Of a DNA stretch of 55,572 nucleotides, positions 47,778-55,572 are shown in pieces; positions within the stretch are counted from its first letter, which is position 1, and every line of letters starts with the position of its first letter. Origin of the DNA: Pirellulales bacterium (lineage in GTDB: Bacteria; Planctomycetota; Planctomycetia; Pirellulales; JADZDJ01); the NCBI GenBank assembly GCA_020851115.1, contig JADZDJ010000302.1, positions 1 through 55,572 of the forward strand. Direction: 5' to 3'. A program made the translations under genes and the position numbers. Under the pieces are notes generated by a model. The model searched no databases. It had not been told where the DNA came from and worked only from the letters and a program-made list of their open reading frames with translations.

Positions 47778-48632
47778 ATGAAATTCTCTCGGACTTCGTG
47801 CCTGCAGAAACTACGCGCCAAAGTCGCCAACGGCCATCCCATTATCGGTGGCGGCGCAGGGACTGGCATTTCGGCCAAGTGTGAGGAAGCCGGCGGCATC
47901 GACTTGATTGTCATTTATAATTCGGGGCGCTATCGGATGGCCGGGCGCGGCTCGCTGGCCGGTTTGCTCCCCTACGGCAACGCGAACCAGATCGTCAAGG
48001 AAATGGGCGTTGAGGTGTTGACGGCCGTTCAGCGCACGCCGGTTTTGGCCGGCGTTTGCGGCACCGATCCGTTCCTGCTCCGCGAGCCATTTCTGAAGGA
48101 ACTCAAGTCGATGGGCTTTGCCGGCATCCAAAATTTTCCCACGGTTGGCTTGATTGACGGCACGTTTCGAGCGAATCTGGAAGAAACGGGGATGAGTTAT
48201 CAGTTGGAGGTCGAACTGGTGGCTGCCGCAAGGGAACTCGACCTATTGACGACGCCGTATGTGTTCAACGTCGAGGAAGCCCGCGACATGGTCGAAGCCG
48301 GGGCCGATATCGTGGTGGCGCACATGGGACTGACCACGAGCGGCACGATTGGCGCGCAGACGGCGAAATCGCTCGACGATTGCGTGGGCCAGGTGCAAGA
48401 TATTGTCGATACGTGCAAAACGCTGCGTGGCGATTGCCTCGTGCTCTGTCACGGCGGACCGATTGCGATGCCGAGCGACGCCCAATATATCCTGGAACGT
48501 TGCCAGGGCGTTGACGGCTTTTACGGCGCTAGCTCGATGGAACGGCTGCCCACGGAAACAGGCATCACGGAGCAAGTGAGACAGTTCCGGCAACTGCGAC
48601 TGGCCAGCGCGATGACCAATTCTAGACCGTAA
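47778..48632 (+). CDS. Phosphoenolpyruvate hydrolase family TIM-barrel enzyme
   Basis: This 284-residue cytoplasmic protein begins [20 protein letters not shown] and has [60 protein letters not shown] and [12 protein letters not shown]. It belongs to the family annotated as PEP hydrolases, often found beside Tm-1-like proteins; the real reaction is poorly known. The start at 47778 removes 35 non-homologous codons of the longer frame. A paralogous domain forms the sensor of the sigma-54 activator at 42819-44579, three kilobases away. His182 and His225, lost there, are kept here. Confidence 0.85.
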   Translation: MKFSRTSCLQKLRAKVANGHPIIGGGAGTGISAKCEEAGGIDLIVIYNSGRYRMAGRGSLAGLLPYGNANQIVKEMGVEVLTAVQRTPVLAGVCGTDPFLLREPFLKELKSMGFAGIQNFPTVGLIDGTFRANLEETGMSYQLEVELVAAARELDLLTTPYVFNVEEARDMVEAGADIVVAHMGLTTSGTIGAQTAKSLDDCVGQVQDIVDTCKTLRGDCLVLCHGGPIAMPSDAQYILERCQGVDGFYGASSMERLPTETGITEQVRQFRQLRLASAMTNSRP

Positions 48633-48779
48633 GGACCGCTGCCGAAAACTCGACTTTTGCCAGGAAGGGGCGAATCCCGCCGCGGGCGGTGGCAGACCTT
48701 CGCGGGCATCGGCGCGAGGTTTCGTCCGCGGCCCAAGTATTTGAATGCCGGTTATTTTGACTCTGCGCGCAATTCGCCC

Positions 48780-51700
48780 ATGAAATTTCACATCAGCATT
48801 CGCTCGTGGCTCGATCGGTTTCTCCTGGCAACCTTGGCTGCGGCCAGCATCGCTTCGGTGGGCGGACGCGCCGTCGCGGTCGAGCCTTGGGCCGACAAGG
48901 CACTGGCGATCACCGACGGCCTAACCGTCTGGCTCGACGGGGCGAAGCAGAACGACGCTCGACGCCAGCGGCAACAGCCCGAACTGCACAGCGGCGATGC
49001 GGTGGATCGCTGGTATGACGGTTCGGGCAGCCAACTCGACTTGTCGCAGGGCGATGTGGATTCGCGTCCAAAATTTCGCCGCGAAGGACGGTTGGGATTG
49101 ATGTCCTTCGATGGCGAAAAATCGAACGTGTCGGCCGATGGGTTGAAGCGGGCGTTTGACGACTTGACGATGTTCATCGTCGCCGCACCACAGAACAACC
49201 CGGGCAACTTTCGGGCGCTGCTGGCGATGAATGCCCACGACCGCAATGACTTCCAAACAGGAATCAACCTCGATCAAGGACCGAACACCACTTCTAGATT
49301 CTCAGTCATTAATGTCGAAGGGGCCGGGTTTGGCGGCGTGCAAAATCTGATGACCCAGCCGGTCGGCTTTCGCCGTTGGCAGCGGATCTGCCTTCGCTCG
49401 ACGATCGGTCGAGGCGGCACCTCGCTGGTCTTGAATGGCGAAGCTGCTGGTAGCCGCGATCGTGATCCCGGGAAAATCGCGATGGATCAACTCGTGGTGG
49501 GATGTCGATTCTACGGCGGCATTATCGGGATGCGCGGCTTTTGGACGGGTGAAATTGCAGAACTCTTGATCTACGATCGCAAATTGAGCGACGAGGAAAT
49601 CCGCGCGGTCGATCGTTATCTGTCCGATAAATATGCGACCGCCGAACCCATTCCTGAACTGCCGGCCGCTCCCGGAATCAAGCGGCTGCGAGCCGTCGAG
49701 AATCCTCCGCCGCTGCAAGTCCTTGTGCCGGGGTTTGCGGTCAAGCAACTGCCGGTCGATCTGCCGAACATCAACAATGTGCTGTACCGCGACGACGGCA
49801 AGCTCGTGGCACTGGGATACAACGGCAATGTGTATCTGCTGGCCGACACCGATGGCGACGGACTGGAAGACACCGCCAACGTATTTTTTGAAAGCAAAGG
49901 TCAACTGCGCGCGCCGATCGGCATGGCCCTCACGCCGCCATGCTACGCCAAGGGTCGCGGCATCTTTGCGCCGTCGAAGAGCAAATGTTCGCTCGTGGTC
50001 GATACCAACGGTGACGATGTGGCCGACGAAGAAATCGTCATCGCCGACGGCTGGAAAGAATCGCCCCACAACGTCGACGCGCTCGGGGTGGAAGTGGATC
50101 GCCGCGACGGCAGCGTGTACTTCGGTTTGGGCTGCCAGGATTACACGAACGCCTATGTCGTCGGAACCGACGGCCAGTCGGGCTATAAGATCGATAGCGA
50201 GCGCGGCACAATCATGCGCATCGCCCCCGATTTGAAGTCGCGCACGATCGTGGCCACGGGAATCCGCTTTCCGGTCGGCATTCGCTTCAATCATCGCGGC
50301 GAATTGTTTTGCACCGATCAGGAAGGGGCGACGTGGCTGGCCAACGGCAATCCGCTGGACGAATTGTTGCAGATCGATCTGACGAAAAAGCGGCATTACG
50401 GTTTTCCGCCGCGGCATCCGCGGTATTTGCCGGGGGTCATCGATGAGCCGAGCGTGTTCGACTACGCCCCGCAGCACGAATCGACATGCGGCTTGAATTT
50501 CGATGAGTCCGTGAACGGCGGCCCGATGTTCGGCCCGGCTTGGTGGCTGCACGATGTGATGGTCACCGGCTACTCGCGCGGCAAGCTGTACCGCACGAAG
50601 CTTGCCGGCACCGCCGCCGGTTACGTGGCGCAAAGTCAATTGCTGGCCGTGGCCAACATGCTGCTGGCGGATGCATGCATCGCGCCTGACGGTTCGCTGA
50701 TCGTCGCCGCTCACAGCGGGCTTCCCGATTGGGGCAGCGGCCCAAGCGGCAAGGGAAAGCTTTACAAAGTCGTCGATGCGAATCAGCAAGCGCCAATTCC
50801 GGTGCTAGCATGGGCGCAGACGCCGCACGAAGTTCGCGTGGCGTTCGATCATGAAGTTGACCCGGAAACGCTCAAAGACGTGGCGGCGAAGGCGAGCATC
50901 GACCGCGGCCCATTTGTGACGGCCGGCGATCGGTTCGAGTCGCTGCGGCCAGGTTATGCGGTGGTCGATCGGCAGGTCGCCTCGCCGCGTTACGATCAGA
51001 AGATCCTTGGCGCGCAGCTTACAGCGGATCATCGGATGTTAATCCTGTCCACCGCGCAGCAAGTTTCCGCCGTCAACTACGGCTTGACGTTGCCGGGGCT
51101 GGGCCGACCCGCGAACGAAAACTCGGCGAATGGCGAGTTGCCGCAGGTGCCGGAGACCGATTTGCTCTACGACTTAACCGGCGTCGAAACGGTTTGGCAG
51201 CCGGCTAACGGCGAGCCGGCTTGGAACGGTTGGCTGCCACATGTGGACCTTGGCGCGGCGCAGGGTCTGACCATCGGAAGCAGCTTTCACGACGATTTGT
51301 GGCAGCGAATGCATCGGGCCGGCACGCTGACGCTGCGCACGCAGTTGCGGCTGAATGACATGCTGCGACCGGCGATCCAGCCCGGTTCATCGATCGACTA
51401 CCAGTGGCCGCCCGAGACGATTACCCTGTCGCTCACCTCCTCGGGTGCCATGTTTGAAGCCAAGTTCGACGGAAAGCCGCTGGCCGTGCGCGAAGCGACC
51501 GGCAAGGACCAGCAATGGATCGCGGAAATTGAAGTGCCTTCGTCCGGTGCAAAACAGACGCATCAACTCGAGGTCCGCCTATCGAATGTCGCACAGCAGC
51601 CGCCGCACTTCTCGGTCGCCTATCACACCAACGAGGATTCCCAGCCGCGGGCGATGCAGACGCGGCGATTTCTGCTGCCGTGGGCTTCGACCGCCGAGCA

Positions 51701-52952
51701 GACCGATTTGATCGTCGATAATCGGCATCTGCCGCAATTGAAGGGAGGCAACTGGCTGCACGGCAAGAAGATCTTTTTTGGAGAGCAAGCCGCTTGCTCG
51801 AAGTGTCACAAAGTGCGCGGCGAAGGAAATTCGATTGGACCGGATCTGTCGAATTTGACTCAACGCGACTATGCATCGGTCGTGCGCGACATTACCGAAC
51901 CAAGCTTTGCCATCAATCCCGATTTCGTCAGCCACAACATTTCGCTAGTCGATGGCCGCTCGCTGACGGGCACGCTGACGAACCAGGGAAACGAAATTGT
52001 CGTAACCGACACCAACGCGCGCCAGACCATGCTGACGCGCGCCGACATTGAATCGATCCATCCGTCGGCGCTGTCGATCATGCCCCAGGGCCTGCCCAAA
52101 CAGATCGGCCCGGAGAATTTTCGGGATTTGCTGACGTTTTTGCTCGTCGAACCGCCGAAGATGCCGATCTATGGCGACCAGGCGCCGCCGCCGGCGAGAA
52201 CGATGGACGAAGTTGGCGCGGTGCTGGCCGGCAGCGACGCGGCGGCTAAAACGCGGCCAATTCAGGTCGTACTCGTCACCGGTCCCAAAGATCACGGTCT
52301 CGGCGAGCATGATTACCCGGCGTGGAAAACCGTTTGGCAGAATCTGCTCGGCATGGCGGCAGATACTCGCGTCACCCTCGCCGACGATTGGCCAAGCGCC
52401 GACGAATTAAAATCGGCCGATGTGCTGGTGTTTTACCAGCAGGGCAAATGGACTGCCGAGCGGGCGAGGGACATCGATGCGTTTCTGAAGCGTGGCGGCG
52501 GCTTAGTCTACATTCATTTTGCCGTCGATGGCGGAAACGACGCCCCAGGTTTTGCGCAGCGGATCGGCCTGGCCTGGCGCGGCGGCCAATCGAAATTTCG
52601 CCACGGGCCGCTCGATCTCGATTTTGCTCCGGGAGAAAGCCATCCGATCGCTCGGAATTTCACAAAAGTCCACTTCTACGACGAAAGCTATTGGAACTTG
52701 ATTGGCGATCCACGCCGATTCAATCTGCTCGCAACTGGCAAGGAAGACAGCGAGTCGCAACCGCTGTTTTGGACGATCGAACAAGGTCGCGGGCGAGTAT
52801 TCGTCTCGATTCCAGGACATTTTTCCTGGACGTTCGACGACCCGCTGTTCCGTGTGCTGCTGCTGCGCGGCATCGCTTGGGCGGCCCACGAACCGGTCGA
52901 TCGATTCAACGAACTGGTAACGCCGGGAGCACGCATTGCAACGCCCAAATAA
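48780..52952 (+). CDS. Giant secreted PVC-type cytochrome protein: LamG, propeller, CxxCH and ThuA domains
   Basis: This 1390-residue exported protein has a signal peptide (RFLLATLAAASIASVGGRAVA). Residues about 30-290 are a LamG/concanavalin-like domain. About 310-700 is the PVC-type dehydrogenase-like beta-propeller (LLADTDGDGLEDTANVFFE, TNGDDVADEEIVIADGW, EWTGC-type blades not seen). Around 1005 a haem c motif ACSKCHKVRGEGNSIGPDL sits in a cytochrome domain. From about 1158 to the end is a ThuA-like domain (VLVTGPKDHGLGEHDYPAWK, GGGLVYIHFAVDGG). This combination is a planctomycete and verrucomicrobial speciality, probably in periplasmic sugar oxidation. The ATG at 48780 is preferred over an earlier in-frame ATG at 48657 because it starts a clean signal peptide. 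Confidence 0.88.
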   Translation: MKFHISIRSWLDRFLLATLAAASIASVGGRAVAVEPWADKALAITDGLTVWLDGAKQNDARRQRQQPELHSGDAVDRWYDGSGSQLDLSQGDVDSRPKFRREGRLGLMSFDGEKSNVSADGLKRAFDDLTMFIVAAPQNNPGNFRALLAMNAHDRNDFQTGINLDQGPNTTSRFSVINVEGAGFGGVQNLMTQPVGFRRWQRICLRSTIGRGGTSLVLNGEAAGSRDRDPGKIAMDQLVVGCRFYGGIIGMRGFWTGEIAELLIYDRKLSDEEIRAVDRYLSDKYATAEPIPELPAAPGIKRLRAVENPPPLQVLVPGFAVKQLPVDLPNINNVLYRDDGKLVALGYNGNVYLLADTDGDGLEDTANVFFESKGQLRAPIGMALTPPCYAKGRGIFAPSKSKCSLVVDTNGDDVADEEIVIADGWKESPHNVDALGVEVDRRDGSVYFGLGCQDYTNAYVVGTDGQSGYKIDSERGTIMRIAPDLKSRTIVATGIRFPVGIRFNHRGELFCTDQEGATWLANGNPLDELLQIDLTKKRHYGFPPRHPRYLPGVIDEPSVFDYAPQHESTCGLNFDESVNGGPMFGPAWWLHDVMVTGYSRGKLYRTKLAGTAAGYVAQSQLLAVANMLLADACIAPDGSLIVAAHSGLPDWGSGPSGKGKLYKVVDANQQAPIPVLAWAQTPHEVRVAFDHEVDPETLKDVAAKASIDRGPFVTAGDRFESLRPGYAVVDRQVASPRYDQKILGAQLTADHRMLILSTAQQVSAVNYGLTLPGLGRPANENSANGELPQVPETDLLYDLTGVETVWQPANGEPAWNGWLPHVDLGAAQGLTIGSSFHDDLWQRMHRAGTLTLRTQLRLNDMLRPAIQPGSSIDYQWPPETITLSLTSSGAMFEAKFDGKPLAVREATGKDQQWIAEIEVPSSGAKQTHQLEVRLSNVAQQPPHFSVAYHTNEDSQPRAMQTRRFLLPWASTAEQTDLIVDNRHLPQLKGGNWLHGKKIFFGEQAACSKCHKVRGEGNSIGPDLSNLTQRDYASVVRDITEPSFAINPDFVSHNISLVDGRSLTGTLTNQGNEIVVTDTNARQTMLTRADIESIHPSALSIMPQGLPKQIGPENFRDLLTFLLVEPPKMPIYGDQAPPPARTMDEVGAVLAGSDAAAKTRPIQVVLVTGPKDHGLGEHDYPAWKTVWQNLLGMAADTRVTLADDWPSADELKSADVLVFYQQGKWTAERARDIDAFLKRGGGLVYIHFAVDGGNDAPGFAQRIGLAWRGGQSKFRHGPLDLDFAPGESHPIARNFTKVHFYDESYWNLIGDPRRFNLLATGKEDSESQPLFWTIEQGRGRVFVSIPGHFSWTFDDPLFRVLLLRGIAWAAHEPVDRFNELVTPGARIATPK

Positions 52953-53019
52953 GGCATGGCACTCCTCGCATTCTGCGCGATCCCAGAATCAATTTCATGG
53001 CGGAGCACGAAGAGTAGGC

Positions 53020-54540
53020 TTATCGGCGCAGATTCGTGACTGGTGCCGGCCGCGCGATGGGATCGGGAAGGGCGGCGGTGGAAGCACTGCGAGATTGTTC
53101 GCTCACCGAGTCAACGCAGCCGTCCGACTTTTCGCCGGCTTTCCTTTCCGCCGCCGCCACCGGTTTCATCTTGTTTGCGGGGAGAGAATCGACGCAGCGG
53201 TCACACGATGGCTCGGGTGGAATGCTGCTGGTAGTGGCCGGCTTGACGGCGGTCTTCAGCGGAGCGCCGCGTTTGGCCAATTCGACGGGCGGCAGCGCTG
53301 CCTGATTGAACAATCGGTCGTGGTAAATCAGTAGCGCGTGCAAAGCATGCCCCCACGGGCCGATGCTCCAGCTTCGATCAGGCTCGGCCAACATGATGCC
53401 CGACAGAAAATCAACCGTCTTCATCACGCTGGGATCGCGCAGCTGCTCGTCGGGCAACGACCAGGCGAGCCATTCCATGATATGTCCGGTCGTTTGCAGT
53501 TTGCGATCGACGTCGCCGGGTCGATCGGCTTTGTACTTGAACCATTCGGTGCTGAAGCTGCCATCGGGGTTTTGCAGTGAATTCAGCGTATAACGCTGAT
53601 AATCGGTGATATATTTGTGGGCGCGAGCATATTCGCCATCGAGCGGCTCGCCACGCTTGAGACGAATTTTATAGGCCTGGCTGATGCCGAACAGGCGGTG
53701 TGTGCCGCCGCAAGGGGCGCTGTGGATGGGGGCTTCGATTTCGTATTTCAACAGTTTTGGAATCGACCACTGTTCGCCGTTGCGACTGGTCCAATGAGCG
53801 TCGCTCGGCAAATAGTGCGACAGTGCGATGAGTTTGAAGGTCAATTCGCCGCCGCTCTTACAGCTCATTTTTTCTTCTGCGATGTAATCGGCGACGGACA
53901 TATCGACGCCTTCGATACGCATCGGGCTTTCTGGGCGCACCTTCCACTGAGCGAGCATGGCGAGATATTGGCCGTCGTGCCCTTGCAAGCCGACGCCGTA
54001 TCGGGCGTGCGGCTTGCCGTTTTCGAGTACGATCAGCACGTCGCCGCGGCATGGCGCGCCCCAGCAAAGCCAGCCCATTGCGTTGACGGTTTGCCCGCCG
54101 GGGCCGTCGCGATAGATTTGCGTCCGGGGGCCATAGGCGATCAGGCCGTGCATCACTTCCCACGAACTATGGTCGCGGGCATTGAGGTGCTTGGGTTCGT
54201 AGATTGCAAGCGTTTGCCGAACCTTTTCCCCAAGCGATTCGAGCTCCGGCGTCATCGGTCGGCCGTCTTTGGCGATGGCAACTTGACGTGCCATGCCTGC
54301 CGCCGAAATTGCTTCGGCGGTTGACGCGTCGCTGCGGTACGCGGACTTGTCGAGTTGCGCCGTGCGGTAAGCGGCGGCTTCGCTCCAGAGGCGGGAAACG
54401 GTATCCCAGATTTGTTGCACATCGAGCGCGTTTCGGCTCGATGTCGACTCCTGTGCCGCCAAAGTCTTCCCAAGCTGGGCCAGCGGCAAGGCCATGAAAA
54501 TCGCTAATAGTGTCACGGGCGGTTTCACAAGCCATCGCAT
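53020..54540 (-). CDS. Secreted planctomycete-type protein with toroid-like repeats, function unknown
   Basis: This 506-residue protein has a signal peptide (VKPPVTLLAIFMALPLAQLG). The middle has conserved-looking stretches: SSWEVMHGLIAYG, AMGWLCWGAPCRGD, GLQGHDGQYLAMLAQ, SAPCGGTHRLFGIS and TTGHIMEWLAWSLPDEQL, with a helical rhythm like terpenoid-cyclase toroids. The last 80 residues are low-complexity with two RCVDSL/GCVDSV cysteine words. I recall such proteins as numerous in Pirellulales with misleading database names. It converges with the giant PVC protein gene. Confidence 0.7.
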   Translation of the reverse strand: MRWLVKPPVTLLAIFMALPLAQLGKTLAAQESTSSRNALDVQQIWDTVSRLWSEAAAYRTAQLDKSAYRSDASTAEAISAAGMARQVAIAKDGRPMTPELESLGEKVRQTLAIYEPKHLNARDHSSWEVMHGLIAYGPRTQIYRDGPGGQTVNAMGWLCWGAPCRGDVLIVLENGKPHARYGVGLQGHDGQYLAMLAQWKVRPESPMRIEGVDMSVADYIAEEKMSCKSGGELTFKLIALSHYLPSDAHWTSRNGEQWSIPKLLKYEIEAPIHSAPCGGTHRLFGISQAYKIRLKRGEPLDGEYARAHKYITDYQRYTLNSLQNPDGSFSTEWFKYKADRPGDVDRKLQTTGHIMEWLAWSLPDEQLRDPSVMKTVDFLSGIMLAEPDRSWSIGPWGHALHALLIYHDRLFNQAALPPVELAKRGAPLKTAVKPATTSSIPPEPSCDRCVDSLPANKMKPVAAAERKAGEKSDGCVDSVSEQSRSASTAALPDPIARPAPVTNLRR

Positions 54541-55068
54541 GAATCTAAGTCTCCGGGGGGAATCGGGAGGAAGTCGCGAGCAGCCGGGAAAAACGGGCCA
54601 AATGCTCGGCGTCCGCTGGAAGTGCTCGGCAAGCCAACCAGAAGTTTCTAGCCTTGGGTCCGAGTAGAATATCGGACGACTGAACTGCAGATTTAATGCT
54701 AGTCGCGGGCAGCCGCACCGACGGCGCGAGCGTCATACACGTTGCGTTGCTTGACATTGGAAAGGCTGGCCAAGATCGGGTCGGCCAGTCCGAGCAATCG
54801 CTAGAGCTTGCGCCGCCGCCCATGTTGCAACTGGTCGCACTGGCGCTTTGAGATTGGCTGGCAGTGTTTGCGCGATCGATCCAACAAGCGCAGCCGCAGA
54901 CTTCGCGGAATTTGCAGTGATGCCGCCGTCACTGCCCGAGCGAACGTCGATCTGGGATGGTGAGTGCCGACATTAGGCAGCCAGCTTAAAATGATCTACC
55001 CGAAAAGTACCGTTTCTGATAAGTAGTCACCACCACAGGGGAAGGATTATTGTCTCAAGGATGGGACC
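54541..55068. other. Intergenic region before the transposase
   Basis: No frame looks coding. The last 80 bases (from about 54988, TAAAATGATCTACCCG, then AAAAGTACCGTTTCTG) may contain the left end of the insertion sequence, but no terminal repeat can be confirmed because the right end is outside the window. Confidence 0.4.
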
Positions 55069-55572
55069 ATGCTGGCGGAGCTTACGGATTCGGTGATCGA
55101 AACGATCAAGAGTGCGGTTCGGAAGTTGACGGGCTTTCGACGGCGACAGTTTCAAGCGGAGATTGCGGTGAAGTATTGCGGCGGCAGTCCGCGACGGGCT
55201 GAGCGGGTGTTCGGTTGGGGTCGCGACGCGGTGAATACGGGACTCGGCGAACGGCGGACTGGCATTCGATGCTGCGACAACTTTACGGCTCGCGGTCGCC
55301 GCCGCACCGAAGAACAGTCGCCTCAATTGGCGGCGGCGATTCACGAGTTGGTGGAACCGGCGAGCCAGGCCGACCCCAAGTTGCAAACGCCTTTTGCCTA
55401 CACGCGGATGACGGCCCGAGCGGTGCGCGAGCAACTGCTGGCCCAGCGCGATCTCCCCGTGCCGGCCGAACGCACGTTGCGAAACATGTTGAACCGACTC
55501 GGTTATCGACTGCGGCGAGTCCGCAAGACCAAGCCGAAAAAAAAATTCCCGAGACCGACGCCATTTTTCAGC
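55069..55572 (+). CDS. ISAzo13-like transposase, N-terminal part (runs off the window; A9 frameshift site)
   Basis: From the ATG at 55069 the frame reads LTGFRRRQFQAEIAVKYCGG, VFGWGRDAVNTGLGERRTGI, FAYTRMTARAVREQLLAQ and TLRNMLNRLGYRLRRVRKTK, matching the N-terminal helix-turn-helix part of Rhodopirellula-type ISAzo13 transposases. At 55537-55545 there are nine A residues. The frame then gives PKKKFPRPTPFF, whereas the family has KKIPETDAIF; slipping back one base on the A tract restores exactly that (ATT CCC GAG ACC GAC GCC). The catalytic DDE part is beyond the window. Either programmed -1 slippage, a decayed copy, or a homopolymer read error. Confidence 0.82.
   Translation, partial: MLAELTDSVIETIKSAVRKLTGFRRRQFQAEIAVKYCGGSPRRAERVFGWGRDAVNTGLGERRTGIRCCDNFTARGRRRTEEQSPQLAAAIHELVEPASQADPKLQTPFAYTRMTARAVREQLLAQRDLPVPAERTLRNMLNRLGYRLRRVRKTKPKKKFPRPTPFFS

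Overview
The window looks like chromosomal DNA of a planctomycete, most likely of the Pirellulales type. The evidence is family content: dockerin-like proteins ending in PEP-CTERM sorting signals, a DUF1559 prepilin-like protein, a giant PVC-type cytochrome/ThuA protein, a DUF1573 protein, an NHLRC2-like thioredoxin/NHL lipoprotein, many sulfotransferase-type proteins, and an ISAzo13-like transposase. Genes sit on both strands in short operons with long, low-information spacers. No rRNA, tRNA or CRISPR array was found.

Layout: 1-9 kb holds a truncated ileS, an ABC-F ATPase, a frameshifted secreted alpha/beta hydrolase, small conserved proteins and a sugar epimerase. 7.6-10.6 kb is a three-gene sulfate-transfer operon (small membrane protein, PAPS sulfotransferase, arylsulfotransferase). 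11-15 kb has a thioredoxin-trypsin fusion and the threonine-to-glycine pair kbl-tdh. 15.8-18.2 kb has gmd and a glycosyltransferase for surface sugars. 18.1-18.5 kb holds an antitoxin-like gene with a 48-codon toxin relic. 18.6-24.6 kb has an NHL lipoprotein, a DUF1573 protein, nnrD and larB.

25.4-32.6 kb is a decaying defence island. Two adenine-methylase genes and a GIY-YIG/SF2-helicase gene form a restriction-modification-like operon. Two toxin-antitoxin modules (hicBA and mntA-hepT) sit between methylase and helicase. Next to each module is an extra truncated copy of the 5' end of the helicase gene. Three genes in the island carry single in-frame amber codons, two of these also carry frameshifts, and a near-identical 24-bp direct repeat brackets the island.

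32.6-44.6 kb is core metabolism: Xaa-Pro peptidase, accB-accC, PPi-type phosphofructokinase, Ldh-family dehydrogenase, trmL and a GH88 hydrolase. Short degenerate GGGTTC/GAACCC repeats lie in several of these spacers, and a wrecked four-helix-bundle (S23-type) gene lies between pepP and accB. 42.8-53 kb joins a sigma-54 activator with a TIM-barrel sensor to divergent secreted and pseudopilin genes and to a stand-alone enzyme homologous to that sensor. The regulator has lost two histidines present in the enzyme, and two sigma-54-like promoters lie in the divergent spacer. The window ends inside a transposase at an A9 tract where a -1 shift would restore the family reading frame.
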